This document shows positions 1-7,926 of a DNA stretch of 64,000 nt, in pieces. Position numbers and translations under genes: made by a program. A model generated the notes under the pieces. It saw only the letters and a list, made by a program, of their open reading frames with translations, was not told the DNA's origin and searched no databases. Position 1 is the first letter of the stretch; each line of letters begins with the position of its first letter. The DNA comes from Clostridia bacterium (GTDB lineage: Bacteria > Bacillota > Clostridia > Oscillospirales > CAG-272), in contig JAFQUJ010000007.1 in assembly GCA_017408585.1 (NCBI GenBank), forward strand, positions 1 through 64,000. Direction: 5' to 3'.

Positions 1-67
1 AGGTCAGAGGTGTAAGCACAGTAATGTGTTCAGCTGACTGATACTAATAGACCGAACGCTTGAACTA
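1..67 (+). rRNA. 23S ribosomal RNA, 3' end (partial)
   Basis: The first bases carry the conserved terminal 23S segment: a GTGTAAGCACAG stem region, GTTCAGCTGACTGATACTAATAG-type tail and the closing CTTGAAC strand that pairs with the 5' end of 23S. The gene enters from the left edge. The exact 3' nucleotide is estimated from the homologous ACTAAT...TTAACC end in other Firmicutes. No 5S rRNA gene is visible downstream before the terminator. Confidence 0.85.
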
Positions 68-154
68 CTTTGTTCTTACAAAGTTGTTGAGTTCTTTGTT
101 CTTAATTTCTCTTTATTTGGTTTTTCAATGAGCATTTTCGACTGGACAAAAATT

Positions 155-187
155 AACAGCATCCAAAAAGGATGCTGTTTTGTTTTA
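155..187 (+). terminator. rRNA operon terminator
   Basis: AACAGCATCC and GGATGCTGTT form a perfect 10 bp stem around an A5 loop, followed by TTGTTTT. It ends the rRNA operon about 90 bases after the 23S 3' end. Confidence 0.85.
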
Positions 188-202
188 TATATTTCTTGAA
201 TT

Positions 203-230
203 AAAAAAAGCCTACGAATTTCGTAGGCTT
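203..230 (-). terminator. Terminator of the sugar-kinase gene
   Basis: AAGCCTACGA/TCGTAGGCTT is a 10 bp stem. Read on the minus strand it is followed by a run of T, which suits the kinase gene that ends at 239. Confidence 0.8.
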
Positions 231-238
231 TTATGCTA

Positions 239-1318
239 TTAAAGTAGAGAATTAATAATTTCCTTCATCTTGTCAAGATTTTTCTCCATTTCAGCCACAA
301 GCTTGAACTGCGTTCTGCATCTGTCAAGATTGTGATTTTCACGGTGAATTCTAAAATATGTATCACCATTTATATGGTCAGTCAAAAATCTAATTCCACA
401 TTCAAGTGTAAGCATAATGGACGCATAGGGAAGTAGCTCAATCTCAACCTCTGTAAGAGATTTTCCACATTGCTCAAGATAACCCTTTGCAAACGCCTTG
501 TAAAGCTCAAGGTCGAAATCAACCAAATCGAGATTTTGCTCATCCTCAGCTGCATGTGTAGCACCGGAGCGAATAGCATCTCCAAAATCATACAAATACG
601 AGCCGGGCATAACTGTATCAAGGTCAATTACAGCCACAGGTGTCTCTGTTTTGTTATCAAAAAGCACATTGTTGAGCTTTGTATCATTATGTGTAACGCG
701 AAGCGGCAAGGAGCCATCATTCAATCTATCAACAAACATTGAAGTAAACGCTTTTCTTTCGCGAACGAATGCGATCTCGTCAGCAACCTGATCGGCTCTG
801 CCAGAGGCGTTAGCCTCTATCGCCATTTCAAAATCATTATATCTTGATACTGTGTTGTGGAAATTTTTAATAGTTTCCGATAGAACAGAAGCATCAAAAT
901 CACTCAAAAAGCGTGCGAATTCTCCAAACGCAACGCCCGAAAGATAGAAATGCTCAGCTTTTTCCATCTTTTCGATTGTGAATACATCATCGATATAATG
1001 ATACATTCTATAAGCAGCACCATCAATCAAAACATATGACTTGCCTGTGTTTGCTGTCAAAAATTTAAGAGTGGAGCGATAAGGATTTCTGCCAAGAGCG
1101 ATGCTCTTTTCCCTTATATGCTCAGTTACTGCCTCAATGTTGTTCATAAGACCATCAAGATCTCTAAAAATAGAGGTGTTGATTTTTTGTAAGCAATAGG
1201 AATTGTTGTTGGTTTTTACAAGATATGTAGAATTTATATGTCCGTTTCCAACGGTAACAGGATCTTTAAAATCAACATCTCCTATAAATGCTTTAATAGC
1301 TTTTCTTAGAATTTCCAT
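239..1318 (-). CDS. NahK-like N-acetylhexosamine 1-kinase / phosphotransferase
   Basis: A 359-residue aminoglycoside-phosphotransferase-fold kinase. The N-terminal VGNGHINSTYLV segment is the glycine-rich ATP loop typical of N-acetylhexosamine 1-kinases (NahK), which make GlcNAc/GalNAc-1-phosphate. The catalytic Brenner motif HNDTKLNNVLF and the metal-binding VIDLDTVMPG are intact. The frame is open up to 1411, but I chose ATG at 1318 because the protein family starts near MEILRKAIK, a GAAAGAGAG Shine-Dalgarno lies just upstream, and the likely promoter (-10 at 1402-1407) lies inside the longer version. Substrate is inferred; other sugar or choline kinases of the same fold remain possible. 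Confidence 0.75.
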   Translation of the reverse strand: MEILRKAIKAFIGDVDFKDPVTVGNGHINSTYLVKTNNNSYCLQKINTSIFRDLDGLMNNIEAVTEHIREKSIALGRNPYRSTLKFLTANTGKSYVLIDGAAYRMYHYIDDVFTIEKMEKAEHFYLSGVAFGEFARFLSDFDASVLSETIKNFHNTVSRYNDFEMAIEANASGRADQVADEIAFVRERKAFTSMFVDRLNDGSLPLRVTHNDTKLNNVLFDNKTETPVAVIDLDTVMPGSYLYDFGDAIRSGATHAAEDEQNLDLVDFDLELYKAFAKGYLEQCGKSLTEVEIELLPYASIMLTLECGIRFLTDHINGDTYFRIHRENHNLDRCRTQFKLVAEMEKNLDKMKEIINSLL

Positions 1319-1401
1319 GTTATAGCTCTCTTTCGTAAATTTGCTTTGCCTTACAATTATCAGGCAAGCACCGAACCCGATATGTTGGGGATGCTTTATA
1401 T

Positions 1402-1430
1402 ATTTTAACATATATTTTCGATAAAGTAAA
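1402..1430 (-). promoter_or_regulatory. Promoter for the NahK-like gene
   Basis: On the minus strand TTTACT (1425-1430) and TAAAAT (1402-1407) are 17 bp apart, divergent from the promoter at 1439-1467. Confidence 0.55.
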
Positions 1431-1438
1431 GAATTTTA

Positions 1439-1467
1439 TTGAAAAATTATAAAATATAGTGTAAAAT
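1439..1467 (+). promoter_or_regulatory. Promoter for the M16-lgt-folD operon
   Basis: TTGAAA (1439-1444), 17 bp spacer, TAAAAT (1462-1467), 25 bases upstream of the CGGAGGT-preceded ATG at 1492. Confidence 0.7.
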
Positions 1468-1491
1468 ATATATGTAAACGGAGGTAATGAA

Positions 1492-2766
1492 ATGATAACT
1501 AAATCTATTGAAGTTGCAAACGGAGTAAAAATAAATTATATAGAAACGGATAAGTTTAAAACAAATTACTTTTCCTTTAATTTTATAACCCTTATCGATA
1601 AGGAAAAATCTCCTTTAAATACATTATTGCCAAGAATTTTAACTCACGGAAGTGCAAGCTATCCATCGCAGGCACTAATTGATAAAAGGTTGCAATATTT
1701 GTATTCCAGCTCACTTGTAACAAGAAATACAACCATTGGCAAATTCCATATTTTCGGACTAATGGCTGATATGCTAAATGATAAATATACTGCGAGCACA
1801 AGCGTTACAAGCGAGATGATTAGCCTAATCTGCGATATTATTTTCAATCCATATTTGGAAAATGGCGTTTTTTCAAAGCAATATACCGAAAGCGAAAAGC
1901 TCGAGGTTATCGATGCAATCAATGCCGAAATAAATAATAAGGGCAGATATTCTCTTAATCGTTGCACGGAAATCATGTGCGAGGACGAGATATTTTCAAT
2001 TAAGAAAACAGGAAATGTAGATGATGTTGAAAAAATCACGCCAGAACAGCTATATAAAGCATATAAAAACGCACTCAAAAATTACAAAATTGAAATATAT
2101 GCGGTTGGAAAGCTTGACATCGATAAAATCGCACTAACCTTAAAGGCTCATTTTGAAAAAATCGAAAGAGAAATAGAGACAATGCCAAGCATCGAAATAA
2201 AAAGAAGTGCTAGCGAGGTCAAAAGAGTATGCGAAATCCAAGATGTTATGCAGGGCAAGCTTTGTATGGGCTTTAGAACGGGCAGAACAATTGAGGACGG
2301 AAATTATCATATAGCACAGCTCTTTTGCGAAATCTATGGTGGCTCGCCTACATCAAAGCTGTTCGTCAATGTAAGAGAAAAGAAAAGCCTTTGCTATACC
2401 TGTCGCTCAATGATTACTCAAAAAAGCGGACTAATGTATGTTATGGCGGGAATTGAGGCGACAAATAAGCAAATTGCAGAGGACGCAATTTTAGAACAAC
2501 TCGACTGTGTAAGACTGGCTCAAATCACACCGGAGGAGCTTGAAAGCGCAAAGAAATCGCTTAAAAATAGCTATATGAATATATATGATAGCCCCTCGGC
2601 TATGGAGCTATGGACACTCAATCGCGAGCTTTCAGGCAACTTTGACGAGCCAATAGGCGAGGCTCAAAGGGTCGATTCTACAACAAAGGAGCAAATTGCC
2701 GAATACGCAAGGGGCATAACCCTTGATACTGTATATTTCTTGAAGGGAGAGGACTCAAATGGCTGA
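1492..2766 (+). CDS. M16 family peptidase-like protein (inactive-type partner, YmfF-like)
   Basis: A 424-residue protein with the M16 (insulinase/processing-peptidase) fold. The N-terminal half has LPRILTHGSASYP where active members carry HxxEH, so the zinc site is missing; the C-terminal half has the conserved SPTSKLFVNVREKKSLCYT element. In Firmicutes such a protein is usually encoded beside an active M16 partner (YmfF/YmfH), and the next gene has the intact motif. The two together probably form a heterodimeric peptidase whose substrate is unknown. The ATG has a strong CGGAGGT site; the stop overlaps the next gene by 8 bases, implying translational coupling. Confidence 0.85.
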   Translation: MITKSIEVANGVKINYIETDKFKTNYFSFNFITLIDKEKSPLNTLLPRILTHGSASYPSQALIDKRLQYLYSSSLVTRNTTIGKFHIFGLMADMLNDKYTASTSVTSEMISLICDIIFNPYLENGVFSKQYTESEKLEVIDAINAEINNKGRYSLNRCTEIMCEDEIFSIKKTGNVDDVEKITPEQLYKAYKNALKNYKIEIYAVGKLDIDKIALTLKAHFEKIEREIETMPSIEIKRSASEVKRVCEIQDVMQGKLCMGFRTGRTIEDGNYHIAQLFCEIYGGSPTSKLFVNVREKKSLCYTCRSMITQKSGLMYVMAGIEATNKQIAEDAILEQLDCVRLAQITPEELESAKKSLKNSYMNIYDSPSAMELWTLNRELSGNFDEPIGEAQRVDSTTKEQIAEYARGITLDTVYFLKGEDSNG

Positions 2767-4066
2767 AATAATCGTTAAAGAAAATGAAATGCTTGGCGAA
2801 AAATATTACACCTTCAAGCATAAAAGCGGACTAAGAGTCTATGTTTTTCCTAAGAATATGACATCAAGCTATGCGCTTTTCACAACCAAATATGGCGCAA
2901 TAGATAATAAATTCAAGCTTGAGGGAGAAGAGGAGTTTACATGCGTTCCCGACGGAATTGCTCACTTTTTGGAGCATAAAATGTTCGAGTGCGAAAACGG
3001 CGAGGACGCCTTTGAGCTTTTTGCAAAAACAGGCGCAAGCGCAAACGCATATACCTCTAATGCTCGTACAGCGTATCTGTTTTCAACCACTGATAATTTT
3101 TACGAAAGCCTTGAATACCTGCTCGACTTCGTAACTCATCCCTATTTCACAGAGCAAACAGTTCAAAAGGAGCAGGGAATTATCGGTCAAGAGCTTAGAA
3201 TGTATGATGACCATCCGGGTGCAAGACTTGAAAAAGGACTTTTACAGGCACTTTATGAGAAAAATAAGGTTAGAATAGATGTTGGCGGAACAATAGAATC
3301 AATTGCCGAAATCACCGCCGATATACTCTATAAATGCTATTATACCTTTTATAATCTTCGTAATATGGCGCTTGCTGTGTGCGGAAATATCGATGTAAAC
3401 GAGGTCGAAAAAATCTGTGATAAGATTTTAAAGGAAGCTCCCGAGCAGACCATTATAAGAGATTATGAATGTGATGATGAGCCAAGAGGCGTATATAAAA
3501 AGCGTAGCATATGCTCCCTTGCAGTGTCTAAGCCGATTATGGCAATTGGTATAAAGAACACAAATATCGCAGATGATCCAAATGAGAGAATGAAGCAATT
3601 TTACGCAATCGAAATGCTTAACGAAATTCTTTATTCACGCTCGGGCGAGTTCTTTAATACCCTTTATGATCAAAATCTAATCTCCTTCGACCTTGACGCG
3701 AGCGTAGAGCATAGCGAATTTTATTCGTTTAATGTAATCTCAACTGAGTCAAAGGATCCTGAGGCGGTGTATGATTATTTTGTTTCCTTTATCGAAAAGA
3801 CAAAGGAGCAGGGACTTGATAAGGAAGCCTTTGAGCTTGCAAGAAGAGCAATTTATGCCTCGAACATAAAAATGTTCGACTCAACCGACGATATAGCCGA
3901 GGCGCTTATCACAAACTATTTAGAGGATACAGAGCTTTTTGAAATCCCTGATACTATTATGTCAATTGACTATGAATATGTAAGCAAAATTTTCTATGAG
4001 CTGTACAATGAGGACGCATATGCTATGTCAGTTGTAAATCCTATCGGCACAACGGAGGAAAAATAA
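2759..4066 (+). CDS. M16 family zinc peptidase (active partner, YmfH-like)
   Basis: A 435-residue M16 metallopeptidase. The inverted zinc motif HFLEH (HxxEH) is visible in GIAHFLEHKMFE near residue 66, with the downstream glutamate probably in the EQGIIGQELRMYDD region. Together with the preceding HxxEH-less homologue this matches the YmfF/YmfH pair of Firmicutes. It probably acts on peptides in the cytoplasm, since no signal peptide is seen. The ATG overlaps the end of the previous gene; its stop shares one base (TAATG) with lgt, so the three genes are translationally coupled. Confidence 0.88.
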   Translation: MAEIIVKENEMLGEKYYTFKHKSGLRVYVFPKNMTSSYALFTTKYGAIDNKFKLEGEEEFTCVPDGIAHFLEHKMFECENGEDAFELFAKTGASANAYTSNARTAYLFSTTDNFYESLEYLLDFVTHPYFTEQTVQKEQGIIGQELRMYDDHPGARLEKGLLQALYEKNKVRIDVGGTIESIAEITADILYKCYYTFYNLRNMALAVCGNIDVNEVEKICDKILKEAPEQTIIRDYECDDEPRGVYKKRSICSLAVSKPIMAIGIKNTNIADDPNERMKQFYAIEMLNEILYSRSGEFFNTLYDQNLISFDLDASVEHSEFYSFNVISTESKDPEAVYDYFVSFIEKTKEQGLDKEAFELARRAIYASNIKMFDSTDDIAEALITNYLEDTELFEIPDTIMSIDYEYVSKIFYELYNEDAYAMSVVNPIGTTEEK

Positions 4067-5022
4067 TGTTTCCATTAAAAACACATTATATTTCATTCCC
4101 GGGCCTTGGAATAGACGAAATAAAAATCAATTCCAACGCCATAGAAATAGGTAGCTTTAGAATTGCTTGGTACGGACTTATAATTCTTACAGGAATTATT
4201 TGCGCGATTTTGTATGTTTGGTTTCGCTTTAAGGAAAATCAAATGAAAAGCGATGACCTAATCGACCTTGCGTTCTTTACTGTCCTATCGGGAGTTATCG
4301 GAGCAAGACTTTATTACATTCTTTTCAGCCTAGATAGCTATATTGTCACATCAAAGGACGGATTTTTTGCAAACCTTTGGGCAAGCCTTGGCAGAATGGT
4401 AGCTGTTTGGAATGGTGGACTTGCAATTTATGGTGGAATAATCGCAGGCGGAGTAGCAGCGGTTATCGTCGCTAGAAAAAAGAAAATGAACATCTTGAAA
4501 ATACTTGATTTCCTAGCTCCGGCTGTTATGCTGGCTCAAGCAATTGGAAGATGGGGAAACTTCTGCAACGCAGAGGCTCATGGAACGGAAACAGACATTT
4601 TTCTAAGAATGGGAATAAGAGCAGATGGTGGAGTAATTACAAGATATTATCACCCCACCTTCCTATATGAATCTCTTTGGAATTTAATTGGCTTTTTGGC
4701 AATATGGCTAATCTTTGTAAAGCTTACGAAAACAAAATGGCTTCATAAATTCAACGGTCAAATATTCTATATCTATATTGCATGGTATGGACTTGGCAGA
4801 TTTTGGATAGAGGGGCTTCGCACCGATAGTCTATATTTAATTCCGGGAGTTATAAGAGTATCTCAGCTCGTGGCGCTCCTTTCGTTTATTGCAGGAATAG
4901 CGCTACTCACATATAGCCTTATAATGCTAAAGCGAGGCAAGGAAAATATACTTGTAAAAAGAGTTGATGCTCCACAAGAAAAGACAACAGAGGAGGCAAA
5001 CAAAAATGGCACAAATAATTAA
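4066..5022 (+). CDS. lgt: Prolipoprotein diacylglyceryl transferase
   Basis: A 318-residue polytopic membrane enzyme that transfers diacylglycerol from phosphatidylglycerol to the lipobox cysteine, the first step of lipoprotein maturation. The Lgt signature GRWGNFCNAEAHG is intact near residue 165, WYGL near residue 35 and GARLYY are typical, and at least six hydrophobic segments are visible. Length is slightly above the usual 260-300 because of a charged cytoplasmic tail. It supports the several lipoproteins in this window. It is coupled to the upstream peptidase gene by TAATG, and its 3' end contains the folD Shine-Dalgarno. Confidence 0.95.
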   Translation: MFPLKTHYISFPGLGIDEIKINSNAIEIGSFRIAWYGLIILTGIICAILYVWFRFKENQMKSDDLIDLAFFTVLSGVIGARLYYILFSLDSYIVTSKDGFFANLWASLGRMVAVWNGGLAIYGGIIAGGVAAVIVARKKKMNILKILDFLAPAVMLAQAIGRWGNFCNAEAHGTETDIFLRMGIRADGGVITRYYHPTFLYESLWNLIGFLAIWLIFVKLTKTKWLHKFNGQIFYIYIAWYGLGRFWIEGLRTDSLYLIPGVIRVSQLVALLSFIAGIALLTYSLIMLKRGKENILVKRVDAPQEKTTEEANKNGTNN

Positions 5023-5860
5023 TGGAAAGCTCGTTTCAGCCGAGGTAAGAGAGGAATTAAAGGCTCAAACACAAGAGCTATTTGAAAAATACGGTATTCG
5101 TCCGGGACTTGCAGTTATAATTGTAGGCGATGACCCTGCATCAAAGGTATATGTAAATAATAAGGAAAAGGGATGCGCCGAGGTTGGCTTTTATTCCGAG
5201 GTTTATAGATTGCCCGAGCAGACTACCCAAGAGGAGCTTTTAGCGCTTGTTGATAAGCTCAATAAGGACGACAAGATTCATGGAATTTTGTGTCAGCTTC
5301 CTTTGCCAAAGCATCTAGATGAAAACGCAGTTATTCTTGCTATAAATCCTGAAAAGGATGTTGATGCCTTCCACCCTGTAAATGTAGGAAGAATTATGAT
5401 AGGCGATTATAGCTTCTTGCCCTGTACCCCCGCCGGTGTTATGCGCTTAATCGAGAGCACAGGCGTAGATATAACAGGTAAGGAATGCGTTGTAATTGGT
5501 AGAAGCAATATCGTAGGAAAGCCACAGGCGATGCTACTTTTGCATAAAAATGCAACTGTCACAATTTGCCATTCGAGAACAAAGAATCTTGCCGAGGTTA
5601 CAAGAAGAGCAGATATCTTGGTTGTAGCAATTGGTAAGGCAGACTTTGTTACAGGTGATATGGTAAAGCAAGGCGCTATTGTTATCGATGTAGGTATGAA
5701 CAGAAAGGCTGACGGAAAGCTTACAGGCGATGTCGATTTTGCAAGCGTAGAGCCTAAGGCGTCATTTATCACACCCGTTCCCGGTGGCGTAGGACCTATG
5801 ACAATTTCAATGCTCCTAACTAACACAATGACCGCTGCAAAAAATGCAATAATCAAATAA
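5006..5860 (+). CDS. folD: Bifunctional methylenetetrahydrofolate dehydrogenase/cyclohydrolase
   Basis: A 284-residue FolD catalysing 5,10-methylene-THF to 10-formyl-THF. Visible family elements are YVNNKEKGCAEVG (the K of the YxxxK active site), QLPLPKHL, PEKDVDAFHPVNVG, the NADP-binding VVIGRSNIVGKPQA and the C-terminal TPVPGGVGPMT. The start is ATG 5006 rather than an earlier in-frame ATG, because AGAGGAGG at 4989-4996 is correctly spaced and the protein aligns from MAQIING. It overlaps lgt by 17 bases. It works with fhs (15964) in one-carbon metabolism. Confidence 0.95.
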   Translation: MAQIINGKLVSAEVREELKAQTQELFEKYGIRPGLAVIIVGDDPASKVYVNNKEKGCAEVGFYSEVYRLPEQTTQEELLALVDKLNKDDKIHGILCQLPLPKHLDENAVILAINPEKDVDAFHPVNVGRIMIGDYSFLPCTPAGVMRLIESTGVDITGKECVVIGRSNIVGKPQAMLLLHKNATVTICHSRTKNLAEVTRRADILVVAIGKADFVTGDMVKQGAIVIDVGMNRKADGKLTGDVDFASVEPKASFITPVPGGVGPMTISMLLTNTMTAAKNAIIK

Positions 5861-5869
5861 AATAAAAGC

Positions 5870-5907
5870 TCGCACCATGCTTTAAAATTGGCTTGGTGCG
5901 ATTTTTT
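5870..5907 (+). terminator. Terminator after folD, overlapping the next gene's leader
   Basis: TCGCACCA (5870-5877) pairs with TGGTGCGA (5894-5901), with a further CG pairing inside the loop, and runs into T6. The Shine-Dalgarno AGGAGG of the next gene starts immediately after the T tract. Confidence 0.7.
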
Positions 5908-5917
5908 AGGAGGATAT

Positions 5918-6934
5918 ATGCTTACAAGAGAAGAGCTTGATAAGCTTGAAAAAATATCGCGAACACAAGCAAAAAACGAACTGTTTTTGCGAATGTGCGT
6001 GTTGTATCTAAATGAGCTTGAAACGCTAGTTACGCCCGAGATAATAGAAGAGATAACTCAAGGCGAAAAAAGCCTCGAGGAGTGTGCGTTTTCCGGCTTT
6101 TTGAGCAATACCTTTATCGAGGATGAGGCGCTTGAGAGTGAGATGCACGCAGAATATTTTGCCCCCTCTATTAAGCGTCTTGACGCTGATGAATATAGAA
6201 GTAATCCATATTTTGTAAACATTCCAATTCCTAATAAAGAGGTGGGAAATTGGACTCTTTCCCACCAAAAATATCAAAAATACGAGGGCTTTGTTCGTGA
6301 CGATTTTACGCTTTTCGACGATTTTCGAGAGGTGTGTAATTTGGGCTTTTTTGACGAGGAATTTTCCTTCCCAACCGTCTTTGAAAATGGCGTAGAGTGG
6401 ATGGCGATAAAGCCAAACGAAATCGAAACCATGAAAGAGCCTATAAATAAGGCGCACGGCAAGGTTGTCACCTTCGGCTTGGGACTTGGCTATTTTGCGT
6501 ATATGGTGTCACTAAAGGATAGTGTTAGCGAGCTTGTGATAGTAGAGAAAAGCGAAGAGGTAATAAGCCTCTTTTCCAATCACATTCTGCCACATTTTCA
6601 AAACAAAGAGAAGATAAAAATCGTTAAAAGCGACGCCTTTGAATACGCTAAAAGCGAAATGCCATCTCAATGCTTTGACTACGCCTTTGTCGATTTGTGG
6701 CACGATACCTCGGACGGTGTTGATATGTATATAAAAATGAAAAAGCTTGAATGCCTAAGCTCTAAAACTCATTTTGAATATTGGATAGAAAAATCAATTC
6801 TTGTCACCATTCGCAAAAAAATCTTTAACGCCATAATGGAAAGCGTAGAGAGTGGAAAAAATACCCTTTCGTATGATGAAATTTTGTCACGCCTCAGCCT
6901 TGACTATATAAAGGAATTTGTGAAATTCATATAA
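5918..6934 (+). CDS. Putative SAM-dependent methyltransferase-fold protein
   Basis: A 338-residue protein I cannot name. The C-terminal half resembles a class I Rossmann methyltransferase or spermidine-synthase fold: motif I VVTFGLGLGYFAYMV, an acidic end of strand two in LVIVEKSEEV, then KIVKSDAFEYA and YAFVDLWHD. The N-terminal 130 residues are acidic and helical with no recognised motif. The start is ATG 5918, which has a perfect AGGAGG eight bases upstream; a longer in-frame version reads through the folD terminator. Methyltransferase activity is inference from fold motifs only. Confidence 0.6.
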   Translation: MLTREELDKLEKISRTQAKNELFLRMCVLYLNELETLVTPEIIEEITQGEKSLEECAFSGFLSNTFIEDEALESEMHAEYFAPSIKRLDADEYRSNPYFVNIPIPNKEVGNWTLSHQKYQKYEGFVRDDFTLFDDFREVCNLGFFDEEFSFPTVFENGVEWMAIKPNEIETMKEPINKAHGKVVTFGLGLGYFAYMVSLKDSVSELVIVEKSEEVISLFSNHILPHFQNKEKIKIVKSDAFEYAKSEMPSQCFDYAFVDLWHDTSDGVDMYIKMKKLECLSSKTHFEYWIEKSILVTIRKKIFNAIMESVESGKNTLSYDEILSRLSLDYIKEFVKFI

Positions 6935-6940
6935 AAAGAA

Positions 6941-6967
6941 GCTACCTATTAGAGCAGCATAGGTAGC
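6941..6967. terminator. Bidirectional terminator
   Basis: GCTACCTAT/ATAGGTAGC is a 9 bp stem between convergent genes. A T-rich stretch follows on both strands (TTATTTTT on plus, CTTCTTTTTAT on minus). Confidence 0.75.
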
Positions 6968-6970
6968 CTG

Positions 6971-7783
6971 TTATTTTTGTATTCTTGTGGGAGATACACC
7001 AAATCTCTTTTTATATAAACGATAAAATGACGAATAATCATTAAAGCCACATTCCTGACTCGCTATGGTGGCAGATTTACCACTTGATAGCTTTTCTTGA
7101 AAGAGAATGAGCCTCTTTGATAAAATATAATCGTGAATTGATGTGCCCGTGATTTTTCTGAAAATTCTGTTTATTTGTGATGGACTAAGGTGAATTATGC
7201 GCGATATTGTTTCAAGTGAAAGCTCACTTGATAGATTTTCATTTATATAAGAAATTATCGAATGGCCAAGATCATTTTCGGTATTATTACGCTCGGAGCT
7301 GTTGTTGAAAAACGCAAGCCCAATGCTTGAAAGCAAGGCGGAAATGTTAGAAACTATCGCATCTAAGGGGGACGAAACGGGAGCCTCCTTGAATATCTTT
7401 TCAAACATAGTTATCGCCGAAACGCCAAGCTCACTTGATAAATATAAATTTCGCGCCCCAAGACCCCTGTCGGTGAAGGGCTTTAAAAGAGAGGCGGAAA
7501 AGGCATTGAAAATTTCAGGACGGAAAATAAGAACATATCTTTCATATTCGTCGCTTTCGTTTACTATAAGCTTGTGAGCCTCTCCTTGACGCATAAGCAA
7601 AATCGCCCCTGAGCGTAGCTTGTAGGTGTGTCCCTCGACTACATAGCCAACCCTTCCCTTAACAAGACAAAAAAGCTCGTAACGGTCGTGAATGTGATAT
7701 TTAAAGTGCTCGTCAACGGGATTTGTGTCAAAGGAGTGACTGACAGAAAAGCCAACTCCCTCGTATTTCTCAATTATAGCCAT
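6971..7783 (-). CDS. AraC-family transcriptional regulator with cupin sensor domain
   Basis: A 270-residue regulator. The N-terminal half is a cupin-type sugar-sensing domain (HIHDRYELFCLVKGR, HTYKLRSGAILL). The C-terminal 100 residues hold the two helix-turn-helix motifs of AraC proteins: LSLETISRIIHLSPSQINRI and IASQECGFNDYSSFYRLYKK. It is divergent from the uxuA-led operon and very likely activates it in response to a uronate or related sugar. A 22 bp-spaced direct repeat lies between the two promoters, one copy over its own -35, suggesting autoregulation. The ATG has an AGGGGG site. Confidence 0.88.
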   Translation of the reverse strand: MAIIEKYEGVGFSVSHSFDTNPVDEHFKYHIHDRYELFCLVKGRVGYVVEGHTYKLRSGAILLMRQGEAHKLIVNESDEYERYVLIFRPEIFNAFSASLLKPFTDRGLGARNLYLSSELGVSAITMFEKIFKEAPVSSPLDAIVSNISALLSSIGLAFFNNSSERNNTENDLGHSIISYINENLSSELSLETISRIIHLSPSQINRIFRKITGTSIHDYILSKRLILFQEKLSSGKSATIASQECGFNDYSSFYRLYKKRFGVSPTRIQK

Positions 7784-7813
7784 AAATAACCCCCTAAAAA
7801 GTAGTTCTAATTA

Positions 7814-7842
7814 ATTTTAACACAACATGACTGAAAATACAA
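7814..7842 (-). promoter_or_regulatory. Promoter for the AraC-family regulator
   Basis: On the minus strand TTGTAT (7837-7842) and TAAAAT (7814-7819) are 17 bp apart. Confidence 0.5.
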
Positions 7843-7865
7843 TATAAAATGCACAAAAATACAAT
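7834..7865. promoter_or_regulatory. Candidate AraC-family operator (22 bp-phased direct repeat)
   Basis: AAAATACAAT occurs at 7834-7843 and 7856-7865, two helical turns apart. The left copy covers the regulator's own -35; the right copy abuts the -35 of the uxuA promoter. This matches class II activation plus autorepression as known for AraC proteins; binding itself is inferred. Confidence 0.55.
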
Positions 7866-7892
7866 TCAATTGCAAAATAATTGTGATACAAT
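7865..7892 (+). promoter_or_regulatory. Promoter for the uxuA operon
   Basis: TTCAAT (7865-7870), 16 bp spacer, TACAAT (7887-7892). The weak -35 next to the direct repeat suits activator dependence. Confidence 0.5.
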
Positions 7893-7926
7893 AATATAAA
7901 ATTAAATATTAGCAGGAGACTAAGGC

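Noticed and set aside
1659..2078. Antisense open frame inside the M16 gene
   Set aside because: Hydrophobic low-information translation opposite a well-conserved gene; a shadow of codon bias.
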